Origin: an uncultured Clostridium sp.
GTDB taxonomy: Bacteria > Bacillota > Clostridia > TANB77 > CAG-508
Direction of reading: 5' to 3'
Assembly: GCA_902462295.1 (NCBI GenBank)
Contig: CABQAZ010000002.1
Location: 1 to 64,000, forward strand
DNA: 64,000 nucleotides
The notes under the pieces were generated by a model, which had not been told where the DNA came from, ran no database searches, and saw only the letters and a program-made list of their open reading frames with translations. Both the position numbers and the translations under genes were made by a program. Position 1 is the first letter of the stretch, and each line of letters starts with the position of its first letter. This document shows positions 18,797 to 28,225 of the stretch, piece by piece.

Positions 18797-20620
18797 TTAT
18801 GCTTTATTAGCATTTCTTGCAGCTCTTTCTCTTTCTTTATTATCTAGTATTTTCTTTCTTAATCTGATTGATTTTGGTGTAACTTCTACTAATTCATCAT
18901 CTTGAATAAATTCTATAGCCTTTTCAAGTGACATTTGAATTGGTGGTACTAGTCTCAATGCTTCATCAGAACCAGAAGCTCTTGTATTTGTTAAATGCTT
19001 TTCTTTACATACATTTATAGCTAAATCTTCACTTCTTGAATTTAATCCAACAATCATTCCCTCATATACGTCTACACCTGGTCCTATAAATAATTCTCCT
19101 TTGTCTTGTGCATTATATAATCCATATGTTATTGATGTTCCATTTTCAAATGCAACTATTGTTCCTCTAACACGTGCAACAACTTCTCCTTTGAATGGTT
19201 CATATGAATCAAATATACTATTCATAATTCCCTCTCCTTTTGTATCTGTAAGGAATTCTGTTCTATATCCTATTAATCCTCTTGCTGGAATTTTGAATTC
19301 AATTTTTGTATGTCCTACTTCAGCTGGTTCCATGTTAACCATTTCACCTTTTCTTCTACCTAATTTTTCAATTACTGTTCCAACTGATTCATCTGGAATA
19401 TTTACAACTAATCTTTCGATTGGTTCACATTTTACTCCATCAATTTCTTTTATAATTACTTTTGGTCTTGAAACTAGAAGTTCATATCCCTCTCTTCTCA
19501 TTGTTTCTATTAATACTGATAAATGTAATTCTCCTCTACCTGATACTATAAATGAATCTGGTGAAGCTGTTTCTTCTACTCTTAAACTTACATTTCTGTC
19601 TAATTCTTTAAATAATCTATCTCTTAAATGTCTTGATGTTATAAATTGTCCTTCTCTTCCTGCAAATGGACCATTGTTTACACTAAATGTCATAGATACT
19701 GTTGGTTCATCAATATCTACAAATGGTATTTTTTCTGGATTATTAAAATCACATATTGTATCTCCAATATGTATATTTGGAATACCAGATACTTCTATAA
19801 TATCTCCTGCAGATACTTCTTCTACTTCAACTTTCTTTAATCCCATATGTGTATACACTTTTGCAATTCTTCCTTGTGAAATTTTATCTTCTTTTTCACA
19901 AATACTTACAGGCATACCAACTTTTATTGTTCCTCTTTCTAGTCTTCCTATTGCAATTCTTCCAACATAATCATCATAATCTATATTAGAAACTAACATT
20001 TGAGCTGGTCCCTCTTCATCACAATCTGGTGCTTTTATTGTATTTATTATTGTTTCAAATAAACATGTTAAATCTCCATCTGGGTCATTTAAGTCTAATT
20101 TTGCTGTTCCATTTTTTGCAGATGCATATACTACTGGAAATTCTAATTGGTCATCATTTGCTTCTAATTCTATAAATAATTCCATTACTTGATCTAATAC
20201 TTTTTGTGGTTCTGCTCCTGGTCTATCTATTTTGTTTATTACTACAATCGGTTTTAAATTTAATGATAATGATTTCTTTAATACTTCTCTTGTTTGTGGC
20301 ATTGCTCCCTCAAATGCATCAACTAATAAAAGTACTCCATCTACTGTTTTTAGTACTCTTTCTACTTCTCCTCCAAAATCAGCATGTCCTGGTGTATCAA
20401 CTATGTTAATTTTTACTCCATTAAACATTACTGCTGTATTTTTTGCAAGTATTGTTATTCCTCTTTCTTTTTCTTGATCATTAGAGTCCATTACTCTTTC
20501 TTCTACTTGTTCATTTTCTCTAAATACATGGCTTTGTCTTAACAAAGCATCTACTAATGTAGTTTTTCCATGGTCTACGTGTGCAATTATTGCTATATTT
20601 CTTATTTTTTGGTTATTCAT
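18797..20620 (-). CDS. typA: Translational GTPase TypA/BipA
   Basis: 607 residues, full length. GTPase domain with G1 AHVDHGKTT (13-21), G2 RGITILAKN (about 53), G3 DTPGHADF (about 75) and G4 NKIDRPGA (about 129); then domain II, an EF-G-like domain III and the TypA-specific C-terminal domain (…GRKGEMVNMEP, RGLIGYRTEFLTDTKGEGIMN). It binds ribosomes and assists 50S assembly and stress adaptation. GGAG precedes the ATG. It is a housekeeping gene and not the tet(M)-type protection protein, which has a longer domain IV. Confidence 0.95.
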   Translation of the reverse strand: MNNQKIRNIAIIAHVDHGKTTLVDALLRQSHVFRENEQVEERVMDSNDQEKERGITILAKNTAVMFNGVKINIVDTPGHADFGGEVERVLKTVDGVLLLVDAFEGAMPQTREVLKKSLSLNLKPIVVINKIDRPGAEPQKVLDQVMELFIELEANDDQLEFPVVYASAKNGTAKLDLNDPDGDLTCLFETIINTIKAPDCDEEGPAQMLVSNIDYDDYVGRIAIGRLERGTIKVGMPVSICEKEDKISQGRIAKVYTHMGLKKVEVEEVSAGDIIEVSGIPNIHIGDTICDFNNPEKIPFVDIDEPTVSMTFSVNNGPFAGREGQFITSRHLRDRLFKELDRNVSLRVEETASPDSFIVSGRGELHLSVLIETMRREGYELLVSRPKVIIKEIDGVKCEPIERLVVNIPDESVGTVIEKLGRRKGEMVNMEPAEVGHTKIEFKIPARGLIGYRTEFLTDTKGEGIMNSIFDSYEPFKGEVVARVRGTIVAFENGTSITYGLYNAQDKGELFIGPGVDVYEGMIVGLNSRSEDLAINVCKEKHLTNTRASGSDEALRLVPPIQMSLEKAIEFIQDDELVEVTPKSIRLRKKILDNKERERAARNANKA

Positions 20621-20636
20621 TTTTCATTCTCCTTTT

Positions 20637-21224
20637 TTATTTTGTTAGTTCTATTATTTTTTCCATTATTTCATCTGTAATTTCATCTAATTCATCTTTA
20701 CTTCTGTTCTTAAAACTCATTGGTTCTCCATATCGTATAGTCATTTTTCCAAATGGCTTTTCTCCTCCGCTTATGCCTACTGGAATAACTCTTGCTCCTG
20801 TTCTTACTGCAAAAAAGGCAGCTCCGTCTTTTGCTTTTTGACCTTTTTCCATTCCATTTCTAGTTCCCTCTGGAAATAATGCTATACTCTCTCCATCTTT
20901 TAAAGCTTTTAATGTAGTTTTTAATGCTGATATGTCTTTTGAATCTCTTTTTACATAAATTCCATTAAATACAACTCCTAAAAATGCAAAAAATGGATTT
21001 TTACGTAGTTCTTCTTTTGCTAAAAACCTAACATGTCTCTTTGCTGTAACAACTATTAATGGTGGGTCTTTATAAGTTCTATGATTTCCGCAATAAATTA
21101 AAGGTTCTTTTTTATCTTTGGGTATATTCTCTGTTCCTATAACTTTTACTCTATGTACTACTACAAAATATATACGTATAGCAGTTCTAACTATTGCTCT
21201 AATTATTTGTTTAAATATATTCAT
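20637..21224 (-). CDS. plsC: 1-acyl-sn-glycerol-3-phosphate acyltransferase
   Basis: 195 residues, membrane-associated. The catalytic HX4D motif is NHRTYKDPP (about 47-55), glycerol-phosphate binding is in FPEGTRNG (about 118-125) and GARVIPVGISG follows. The N-terminal segment AIVRTAIRIYFVVVHRV is an interfacial or membrane helix. It makes phosphatidic acid from lysophosphatidic acid in phospholipid synthesis. It ends 16 nt before typA and follows the ATPase/Asp23 gene, so the three probably form one transcript. Confidence 0.9.
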   Translation of the reverse strand: MNIFKQIIRAIVRTAIRIYFVVVHRVKVIGTENIPKDKKEPLIYCGNHRTYKDPPLIVVTAKRHVRFLAKEELRKNPFFAFLGVVFNGIYVKRDSKDISALKTTLKALKDGESIALFPEGTRNGMEKGQKAKDGAAFFAVRTGARVIPVGISGGEKPFGKMTIRYGEPMSFKNRSKDELDEITDEIMEKIIELTK

Positions 21225-21254
21225 TATAACCTCTTTTCATATTACTGTATGTTT

Positions 21255-22094
21255 TTATTGTTTTTCAGGAATGTAAACACTTTTTGCTACTACATCCATT
21301 TTAATTACATTCATTGCTGTTAAGTTTTCTATTTCTTTCCTAGCTTTTTCTTTAAATTCCTTTAAACTTTCTTGAATATTATATCCATATGTTACTATTA
21401 CTTCCATATATATACTTGGTCCTGCTTCTGTACTTGTTGCTCTTGTTCTTACTACCTTGTATATTGCTGGCATTTTTCCTGCTAAATATTCCATTATTTG
21501 TCTAAATACTGTGTCAGAAATTGTGAATTTTCCCAAATAACTAAATGTTGGTCTTATTATTGTTTTTTCCGATATATATGGTTTTTGTCCTACACCTTTT
21601 GATTTAAAAATTTGAAGTGGGTCTAATAAATAACCCGAAAAATCTTTTTTTAATTCAAATGTTGGTACAGGTATTACATGTTTTCCCTCTGTTACACGTA
21701 TATGTCTTGCAGTTTGCATTTCTTCTTCTGTTGCAACTTCATTTATATATATTGTTTCTGATATCTCTGGTAGTCCTAAATTTAATGCTATTTTTTTTAC
21801 CATACCATCAGATGTCCCTAATATTAAAATTTTGTCCGGCTTATATTTTTTTATAGCTTTTTCTATTGGCTTTTTCTCTTCTTCTTCAAAAAATAGTGCA
21901 TGTTTTACAGTTTCTATTTTAGTTGGTGCTTTTTTTGCAGATGCTCCTGCTATTATTTCATTATCTTTTATTAATAAACCATCATCTATTATAAAATGTA
22001 TTCCTTTTTCACTTGCTACCATCTGTGCTCTATAGCTTTTTCCGGTTCCTGATGGTCCAACAAATGCATATGTTTTTATTTTTTCAAATGACAT
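21255..22094 (-). CDS. P-loop ATPase fused to an Asp23/Gls24-like domain
   Basis: 279 residues. N-terminal AFVGPSGTGKSYRAQ (Walker A, residues 11-25) begins an ATP-binding domain (to about 130). The C-terminal part (about 195-279: VFRQIMEYLAGKMPAIYKVV…EAGPSIYMEVIVTYGYNIQESLKEFKEKARKEIENLTAMNVIKMDVVAKSVYI) resembles Asp23/Gls24 family proteins, which in Firmicutes sit at the membrane in envelope stress and lipid-linked roles. The neighbours plsC and a membrane glycosyltransferase support an envelope function. Substrate unknown. Confidence 0.75.
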   Translation of the reverse strand: MSFEKIKTYAFVGPSGTGKSYRAQMVASEKGIHFIIDDGLLIKDNEIIAGASAKKAPTKIETVKHALFFEEEEKKPIEKAIKKYKPDKILILGTSDGMVKKIALNLGLPEISETIYINEVATEEEMQTARHIRVTEGKHVIPVPTFELKKDFSGYLLDPLQIFKSKGVGQKPYISEKTIIRPTFSYLGKFTISDTVFRQIMEYLAGKMPAIYKVVRTRATSTEAGPSIYMEVIVTYGYNIQESLKEFKEKARKEIENLTAMNVIKMDVVAKSVYIPEKQ

Positions 22095-22139
22095 CTTTTT
22101 CTCCTCTTTATATAAATATCACTTTCTTATACTACGATA

Positions 22140-22160
22140 AAGGCACGAATTGTCGTGCCT
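22140..22160 (-). terminator. Hairpin after the glycosyltransferase gene
   Basis: AGGCACGA/TCGTGCCT stem followed on the minus strand by TTATCG; weak T run. Confidence 0.5.
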
Positions 22161-22176
22161 CACACTTTAAGTGTTT

Positions 22177-23424
22177 TTAAATTTTTTCTGGTATTTCTTT
22201 AACTTCTGCAATTTTTATATCTCTTACATGCTCAATTTTTTCCCATGTTGTTTCTCTCTTGAATAAACATTTTATATTTATTATTACCCATGTTCCCATA
22301 AATAAAGGATAATACATTAATCCTTTTATCATTGGTTTTATTGGCTTTTTATCTAGTATCATTGCTAATACTGCTGTTCCTATTGGTAATAATAATGTTG
22401 GTATTAAATATCTTAATACATTAATTACTAATTCTATATTTGTCATTGCTTGTGCCATATACATTGTACAATTTATTAATAATAGTAACATTGTTATTAC
22501 TAACATTGGTGTTGTTCCTACAATGTATAAAAATCCATCAAATACAACTAATGTTTTATTTTCTTTTACACTGTTAAATAATTCTCCTGTATATCTCTTC
22601 ATGCATTGCATATGTCCAACTGTCCATCTACTTCTTTGTGACCATGATTGTTTGAATGATGTTGGTTGTTCATCATATACTATTGCATCTGTTGCCCATC
22701 CTAATTTTTTTCCTTTTATTATTCTTTTTAGTGAAAATTCAATGTCTTCTGTTAATGTTTCTGTTTCCCATCCGTTTGGCTTTACTACATCAAATCTTAC
22801 CATAAAACCTGTTCCATTTAATAATGTTGATAGTCCTACATTATATCTTGCTAAGTGATATAGTCTATGCATTGTCCAATAGAATAATGCATATCCTGCT
22901 GTTATCCAGTTGTCTGTTGGATTTTTGATATCTCTATATCCTTGAACTACATCTTCTCCTTGACATAGTTTTTTATTCATATTTATTATAAATTCTTTGT
23001 CTACAATATTGTCTGCGTCAAATACGAAAAATGCATCATAGTCTGCATTTTCTTCAATTTTTTGTTTTAAAAACCATTGTAATGCATATCCTTTTGTTTT
23101 ATGTTTTGGGTCAAATCTTTCATATACTATTGCTCCTGCTTTTCTTGCTACTTCTGCAGTGTTATCAGTGCAGTTGTCTGCTATTACATATATGTCATAT
23201 AATTTTCTGTCATAAGTCTGATTTTTTAAACTTTCAATTAAGTTTGCTACTACTCTTTCTTCATTATGTGCAGGTATTATTGCCATAAATTTGTGATTTT
23301 TGTTTGTTAAATATGGTTTATCTTTTAATTTTACTAGAGAACATAAACTTATTATTGTTTGATAACACCAATATGCTGTCAAAATATAAACCAAAACTTG
23401 CTTTAGTATATACAAATACTCCAT
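22177..23424 (-). CDS. Membrane glycosyltransferase family 2
   Basis: 415 residues. One N-terminal membrane helix (about 5-25), a cytoplasmic GT-A domain (about 45-280) with AIIPAHNEE, DAFFVFDADN (the DxD), LTEDIEFSLK (TED) and QRSRWTVGH (Q/RxxRW), then three to four membrane helices (about 295-395). This is the processive cellulose/hyaluronan synthase-like layout, known to make polysaccharide or glycolipid at the inner membrane. The sugar and product are not predictable. Next to fabI but separated by about 180 nt of AT-rich spacer, so probably its own unit. Confidence 0.85.
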   Translation of the reverse strand: MEYLYILKQVLVYILTAYWCYQTIISLCSLVKLKDKPYLTNKNHKFMAIIPAHNEERVVANLIESLKNQTYDRKLYDIYVIADNCTDNTAEVARKAGAIVYERFDPKHKTKGYALQWFLKQKIEENADYDAFFVFDADNIVDKEFIINMNKKLCQGEDVVQGYRDIKNPTDNWITAGYALFYWTMHRLYHLARYNVGLSTLLNGTGFMVRFDVVKPNGWETETLTEDIEFSLKRIIKGKKLGWATDAIVYDEQPTSFKQSWSQRSRWTVGHMQCMKRYTGELFNSVKENKTLVVFDGFLYIVGTTPMLVITMLLLLINCTMYMAQAMTNIELVINVLRYLIPTLLLPIGTAVLAMILDKKPIKPMIKGLMYYPLFMGTWVIINIKCLFKRETTWEKIEHVRDIKIAEVKEIPEKI

Positions 23425-23606
23425 TTTTTACCTCTCTCTTTTCTTTTTTAATTATCTCCAATTTTAACTTTTATATTCACATTTTGCTTTCGCTTGTTTC
23501 TGTAAGATAAAATGGATTTTTATTATATTTTATTTTTTCGCCTTTTATATTATACTATTAATTAATTTTTTTTGCAATATTTTTGGTAAAATTTCTTATT
23601 TTTTAG

Positions 23607-24374
23607 TTACATGATAATTGAAAAGCCATTGTCTACATGAATTATTTCTCCAGTAATAGCTGAAGACATATCACTAAATAAAAAACTTGTTGAATCTCCT
23701 ACTTGTTTTGGTGTTACATTTTTATGTAATGCAGATTTTTCTTCAACAACATCTAATATTGAATTAAAATCTTTTATTCCTTTTGCAGAAAGCGTTTTTA
23801 TTGGACCTGCTGAAATTCCATTTATTCTAATATCATACTTTCCTAAATCCTTTGCCAAATACCTTATATTTGATTCTAATGCTGCTTTTGCAGATCCCAT
23901 CACATTATATCCCTCAACTACTTTTTCTGAACCATAATATGTATATGATACAATACTTGCGCCTTTATTTAATAAATCTACGTCCTTTCCTATTCTTGCT
24001 ACTGCAATTAATGAATATGCACTTACATCACATGCATGTGCATATCCAGCTCTTGAAGTTAATATAAAGTCATTTCTTAAATCTTCAGTATTTGCATGTG
24101 CTATTGCATGTAAAATTCCATCTACTTTTCCATGTTCTGCTTTTATTTGTTCAAAACATTTTTTAATACTTTCATCAGAACTTGCATCACATGCATATAT
24201 TGATGAATTTGGAATTTCACTTGTTAGTTCTTTTATTTTTTCTATTTGTTCTACAGAGCCACATGTAAAAATCACCTGTGCACCTTGTTCATATGCAGAT
24301 TGTGCAGTTCCCCATGCAATACTCCATTTATTTCTTATTCCCATTATTATTATTTTTTTTCCAGCTAAAATCAT
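23607..24374 (-). CDS. fabI: Enoyl-[acyl-carrier-protein] reductase FabI
   Basis: 255 residues, short-chain dehydrogenase fold. NADH-binding IIIMGIRNKWSIAWG near the start; the active-site Tyr-X6-Lys is YNVMGSAK (about 155-162), with an earlier Tyr in YTYYGSEK. It reduces trans-2-enoyl-ACP in the last step of the elongation cycle. Start placed at the ATG at 24374 because GGGGAGG lies 8 nt upstream; an upstream ATG at 24416 has none. It follows accA by 49 nt, so accD-accA-fabI read as one fatty-acid operon. Confidence 0.93.
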   Translation of the reverse strand: MILAGKKIIIMGIRNKWSIAWGTAQSAYEQGAQVIFTCGSVEQIEKIKELTSEIPNSSIYACDASSDESIKKCFEQIKAEHGKVDGILHAIAHANTEDLRNDFILTSRAGYAHACDVSAYSLIAVARIGKDVDLLNKGASIVSYTYYGSEKVVEGYNVMGSAKAALESNIRYLAKDLGKYDIRINGISAGPIKTLSAKGIKDFNSILDVVEEKSALHKNVTPKQVGDSTSFLFSDMSSAITGEIIHVDNGFSIIM

Positions 24375-24423
24375 TCTTATATCCTCCCCATTTATGTAAC
24401 CAATATATATGGTCATATATTTT

Positions 24424-25221
24424 TTATTTACCTATACTTCTAAACTTTTCATATCTTTTTTCTATTAACTCTTCTTTTGTTAATTTGCTTATTTCTTTTA
24501 TAGATTTTATTATGTATTTTTTTATTGCATTTGATACAGATAAAAAATCATCTTGTGCTCCTAAGTCAGGCTCTCTTATTATTTTGTCTATTACATTAAG
24601 ATTTTCTAAATCTTTTGCAGTTATTTTCATATTTCCAGCAACTTCTTGTGCTTTTCCTGCATCTTTATATAAAATACTTGCAAATCCCTCTGGGGAAAGT
24701 ATTGAATACACGGCATTTTCGAGCATTACTATTCTATCTCCAATTCCTATAGCTAATGCTCCTCCACTTGACCCCTCTCCTATAACAATACATATTATTG
24801 GTACTGTTATTTGTGCCATTTCCATCATATTTCTTGCTATTGCTTCTCCTTGTCCTCTTTCTTCTGCTCCCATTCCTGGATACGCTCCTGGTGTGTCTAT
24901 AAAAGTTATTATTGGTCTATTAAATTTTTCTGCCTGTCTCATTAGTCTTAATGCTTTTCTATATCCCTCTGGATTAGGCATTCCAAAGTTTCTTTCCATG
25001 TTCTCTTTTGCTTTTTTCCCTTTTTGTTCACCTATTACTGTAACAGGTATTCCGTCCAACAAAGCAATTCCCCCTATAATTGCCTTGTCATCAGCAAAAG
25101 CTCTATCTCCATGTAATTCTATAAAATCTGTGAATATTTTATTTATATAATCTAATGTTTTTGGTCTTTCATTCATTCTAGCAATACATACTCTATCCCA
25201 CGCTGTTTTCAATGCTTTCAA
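24424..25221 (-). CDS. accA: Acetyl-CoA carboxylase carboxyltransferase alpha subunit
   Basis: 265 residues. Crotonase-fold carboxyltransferase with [17 protein letters not shown] (about 35-50), [25 protein letters not shown] (about 107-131) and [17 protein letters not shown] (about 148-164), forming the oxyanion and CoA site with AccD. It transfers carboxyl from carboxybiotin to acetyl-CoA to give malonyl-CoA. It overlaps accD by 4 nt (ATGA), so translation is coupled. The biotin carrier and carboxylase genes are not in this window. Confidence 0.94.
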   Translation of the reverse strand: MKALKTAWDRVCIARMNERPKTLDYINKIFTDFIELHGDRAFADDKAIIGGIALLDGIPVTVIGEQKGKKAKENMERNFGMPNPEGYRKALRLMRQAEKFNRPIITFIDTPGAYPGMGAEERGQGEAIARNMMEMAQITVPIICIVIGEGSSGGALAIGIGDRIVMLENAVYSILSPEGFASILYKDAGKAQEVAGNMKITAKDLENLNVIDKIIREPDLGAQDDFLSVSNAIKKYIIKSIKEISKLTKEELIEKRYEKFRSIGK

Positions 25222-26084
25222 CTCCTTTCAATACTCTTTGATGTAGCATGTAATTTAATTATTCTATATAGTGTGTCTTTCATATCTTTTCTTTCTACAA
25301 TCATATCTATAAAACCATGTTCTAATAAAAATTCTGATTTTTGAAACCCCTCTGGTAGTTTTTGTTTTATTGTTTGTTCTATTACTCTTGGTCCTGCAAA
25401 TCCTATCAATGCATTAGGTTCTGCTAAAATAATATCTCCTAGAGTTGCAAAACTTGCAGTAACTCCTCCTGTTGTTGGATCAGTTAATACTGAAATATAT
25501 AATAATCCCTCTTTGTTGTGTTTTGATAATGCTGAAGATGTTTTTGCCATTTGCATAAGTGAAATTATTCCCTCTTGCATTCTTGCTCCACCTGATACAC
25601 AAAAAATTATTAATGGTACATGTTTTTTTATTGATGTTTCTATCGCTAATGTTATTCTTTCTCCTACTGCACTTCCCATACTTCCCATCATAAAATTTCC
25701 ATCCATTACAGCTATTACAACTTCTTCTCCATTTATCTTACAACTTCCACATTTTACTGCTTCTTCAATTTTTGTTTTTTCTTTTAATGCTTCAACTTTT
25801 TTTAAATATCCGTCAAATTGTAATGGGTCTTTTGTCACTATATTCGCACCAATTTCTTCAAATGTGCCATCATCTGCTATTTGCTTTATTCTTCGTCTTG
25901 CTGAAATCCTGAAATGTTTTCCACAATTTGGACATACACTAAAATTATTATGTACATCTTCTTTATATAGTATTTCTTTACAATTATCACATTTCATCCA
26001 TTTTCCAATTAACATATCTGAGGCTTTTTCATTTTTTATTCTTTTTTCTTCCTTATTTACTTTTTTTATTTTGTCTATTACCAT
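25218..26084 (-). CDS. accD: Acetyl-CoA carboxylase carboxyltransferase beta subunit
   Basis: 288 residues. N-terminal zinc ribbon Cys32-X2-Cys35 and Cys51-X2-Cys54 (KCDNCKE…CPNCGKHF), then the carboxyltransferase core with [28 protein letters not shown] and [12 protein letters not shown]. It partners AccA. It ends in RS before a 4-nt overlap. It has a Lys-rich N-terminal extension of about 25 residues before the zinc ribbon. Confidence 0.94.
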   Translation of the reverse strand: MVIDKIKKVNKEEKRIKNEKASDMLIGKWMKCDNCKEILYKEDVHNNFSVCPNCGKHFRISARRRIKQIADDGTFEEIGANIVTKDPLQFDGYLKKVEALKEKTKIEEAVKCGSCKINGEEVVIAVMDGNFMMGSMGSAVGERITLAIETSIKKHVPLIIFCVSGGARMQEGIISLMQMAKTSSALSKHNKEGLLYISVLTDPTTGGVTASFATLGDIILAEPNALIGFAGPRVIEQTIKQKLPEGFQKSEFLLEHGFIDMIVERKDMKDTLYRIIKLHATSKSIERS

Positions 26085-26205
26085 TATGTTTACTTACCTC
26101 CTTTGATAAATTTTATAATTAAATTATTTTGTATTATATCTTTACATTATATTTTTTTCAATTAGACTGAATAGTCAAGTAAGAAATTGTACTTATGCAA
26201 AAAAA

Positions 26206-26245
26206 TATCACAATAGTGATATTTCTACCATTATTGTGATATTTC
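26206..26245 (-). terminator. Terminator of pyk
   Basis: AATATCACAATA pairs with TATTGTGATATT around the centre; located 7 nt past the pyk stop, with a T run on the minus strand (complement of the A run at about 26199-26205). Confidence 0.7.
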
Positions 26246-26251
26246 ATTTTC

Positions 26252-27685
26252 TTAGATTCTTACTATTCCTCCAAGAACTTTTTTATCTAATCCTTTAACA
26301 AAAGGTTGTGCTCCTCCTAAAAGAACAACAGCATCTCCTTTTTCAAGAATTTCTTTTTCTTTTAACTTTTCTATTCCTTTTTCAACTGTCTTTTCTATTG
26401 TTTCTTCTCCATCAACAAATATTGGAGTTACATTCCATGCTAATGCTAATTGACGGAATGTTCTCTTATTATCTGTTATAGCTAGAATTGGGCATTCAGC
26501 TCCTAATCCTGATAGTCTTCTTGCTGAATCACCATTGTGTGTATATACAACAATAGCATCTGCATTAAAGTTTTTAGCTGTTATACATGATGAATAAGCA
26601 ATCTTAGATTCATCATCTGTTAAATCTATATCATCGTTATTCATGAATCTCTTCCAGTAGTGTATTTCTGGTTCAACTCTATTTGCTATTTTAACCATTG
26701 TTTCTACACATTCTACTGGATAGTCTCCTTGTGCACATTCACCTGAAAGCATTATTGCACTTGTTCTATCATATATGGCATTTGCTACGTCACTTGCTTC
26801 TGCTCTTGTTGGTAATGGTTGATGTGTCATAGATTCAAGCATTTGTGTAGCTGTTATTGCTGGTTTGAAAATTTTATTAGATGTTCTAATTATTCTTTTT
26901 TGAACTACTGGTGGTTCTGTAAAGTCTGTTTCTGTAGCCATGTCTCCACGAGCTATCATTTGAGCATCTGCTTCTCTTAATATATCATCTAAGTTTGATA
27001 AACCTTCAACATTTTCAATTTTTGTTATGATTTGGATATCTTTTCCACCATTTTCATCTAATACTTTTCTAACTTGTCTAATATCATCTAAGTTTCTTGC
27101 AAATGATATTGCAACAAAATCATAATCATGTTCACAAGCTGTTTTTAAGTCTGCTATATCTTTTTCAGCCAATCCTGGTAATCTTATTACTGTTCCTGGT
27201 AAGTTCATAGTTTTTCTGCTTCCTAATCCATTTCCATGAACTACTGTCGTAACTATATCTTTTCCAACAACTTCATCAACTTTTAATTCTATAGCACCAT
27301 CATCGATTAGGATTTTTGTTCCTGGTTGTACATCTTTGTATAATTCTTTATATGTTACAGAAACTTTTTCTTCATTTCCTTCTATATCTTCATTTACTAA
27401 TGTGAATTTTTGTCCATCTTTTAATTCAATTTTTGTATTTTTTCCTGTATATAGCATTCCTGTTCTTATTTCAGGGCCTTTCATGTCTAATAACATTGGG
27501 ATTGGTAAATCTAATTCTTCTCTTAGTTTTATTATTGTTTCAGTTTTTTCTGCTTGTTCATCCCAACTTCCATGTGAATAATTTATTCTACACACATTCA
27601 ATCCTGCTTCAAATAATTCCTTTAATTTGTTTTCACTTGCTGGACCGATTGTTCCTACAATTTTTGTTTTTCTTAATCTTTTCAC
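26252..27685 (-). CDS. pyk: Pyruvate kinase
   Basis: 477 residues. TKIVGTIGPAS at the start, PMLLDMKGPEIRTG, the catalytic region IITKIENVEG, IARGDMATE (metal binding) and TRAEASDVANAIYD…MLSGECAQGDYPVE. The last glycolytic step: PEP plus ADP to pyruvate plus ATP. It lacks the extra PEP-utilizer domain found at the C-terminus of Bacillus pyruvate kinase, so it is the short form. Good ribosome site GGGAGG. Confidence 0.95.
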   Translation of the reverse strand: MKRLRKTKIVGTIGPASENKLKELFEAGLNVCRINYSHGSWDEQAEKTETIIKLREELDLPIPMLLDMKGPEIRTGMLYTGKNTKIELKDGQKFTLVNEDIEGNEEKVSVTYKELYKDVQPGTKILIDDGAIELKVDEVVGKDIVTTVVHGNGLGSRKTMNLPGTVIRLPGLAEKDIADLKTACEHDYDFVAISFARNLDDIRQVRKVLDENGGKDIQIITKIENVEGLSNLDDILREADAQMIARGDMATETDFTEPPVVQKRIIRTSNKIFKPAITATQMLESMTHQPLPTRAEASDVANAIYDRTSAIMLSGECAQGDYPVECVETMVKIANRVEPEIHYWKRFMNNDDIDLTDDESKIAYSSCITAKNFNADAIVVYTHNGDSARRLSGLGAECPILAITDNKRTFRQLALAWNVTPIFVDGEETIEKTVEKGIEKLKEKEILEKGDAVVLLGGAQPFVKGLDKKVLGGIVRI

Positions 27686-27806
27686 TTTTTATTCCTCCCT
27701 TAATTTTTACAATTACTGCTATTATACCATTTTTTCAAAAAATTATACAACAGCTTTTAATTTTATGTATTGCAATAGATTTTTTAGATTTCTTTTTTCA
27801 GCACAA

Positions 27807-27825
27807 AAACGCCTATCGGCGTTTG
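27807..27825 (-). terminator. Terminator of rpmF
   Basis: AAACGCC-GATA-GGCGTTT on the minus strand, followed by TTGTGC; 9 nt past the stop. Confidence 0.7.
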
Positions 27826-27833
27826 TTCTTTTA

Positions 27834-28019
27834 CTATTCTTCTACTTTTTTTGCAACTACTTCTTTTCCATCATAATATCCACAGTTTGAGCATACTCTA
27901 TGTGGCATTACTGGTTCATGACAATGTGGGCAAGTAGCAAATTTTGGTTGTTCTACTTTCCATGTTGATCTTTTTGTATGTGTTCTAGCTTTTGACCATC
28001 TTCTTTTTGGTTGTGCCAT
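27834..28019 (-). CDS. rpmF: 50S ribosomal protein L32
   Basis: 61 residues: AQPKRRWSKARTHTKRSTW followed by a zinc finger CPHCHE…CSNCGYYDGKEV, the four-cysteine (C+) form of L32. Start at 28019 (GGGGGG 6 nt upstream); an in-frame ATG 18 nt earlier overlaps the ribosome site. In many bacteria rpmF is next to lipid genes, loosely matching the position here. Confidence 0.95.
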   Translation of the reverse strand: MAQPKRRWSKARTHTKRSTWKVEQPKFATCPHCHEPVMPHRVCSNCGYYDGKEVVAKKVEE

Positions 28020-28225
28020 CTTAATCCCCCCTCGCATAAGATATATGTATATATCTGTTCATTTTTTACTTTTTTAGTTTTTTTGTCACTACACGATTAT
28101 ACAAGCATTTTCATATTTTGTCAACATTTTTTTGAGAATTTATGCAATTTTTAATTTTATTTGAATATATTTAAAAATAAGCGATTGAAACTTTATATTT
28201 TTGTTTATTAAATTGGAGGATTTAT

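Noticed and set aside
19101..19970. 289-codon ORF opposite typA
   Set aside because: Antisense shadow of a highly conserved gene, with low-complexity Ser/Leu composition and no ribosome site. The same reasoning excludes the other long opposite-strand frames in typA, accA, accD, pyk, uvrA, gltX and rnj.
18797..20620. Ribosomal protection (tetracycline resistance) GTPase
   Set aside because: Length (607) and the TypA-specific C-terminal domain fit the housekeeping protein; tet(M)-type proteins are about 640 residues with an EF-G-like domain IV.
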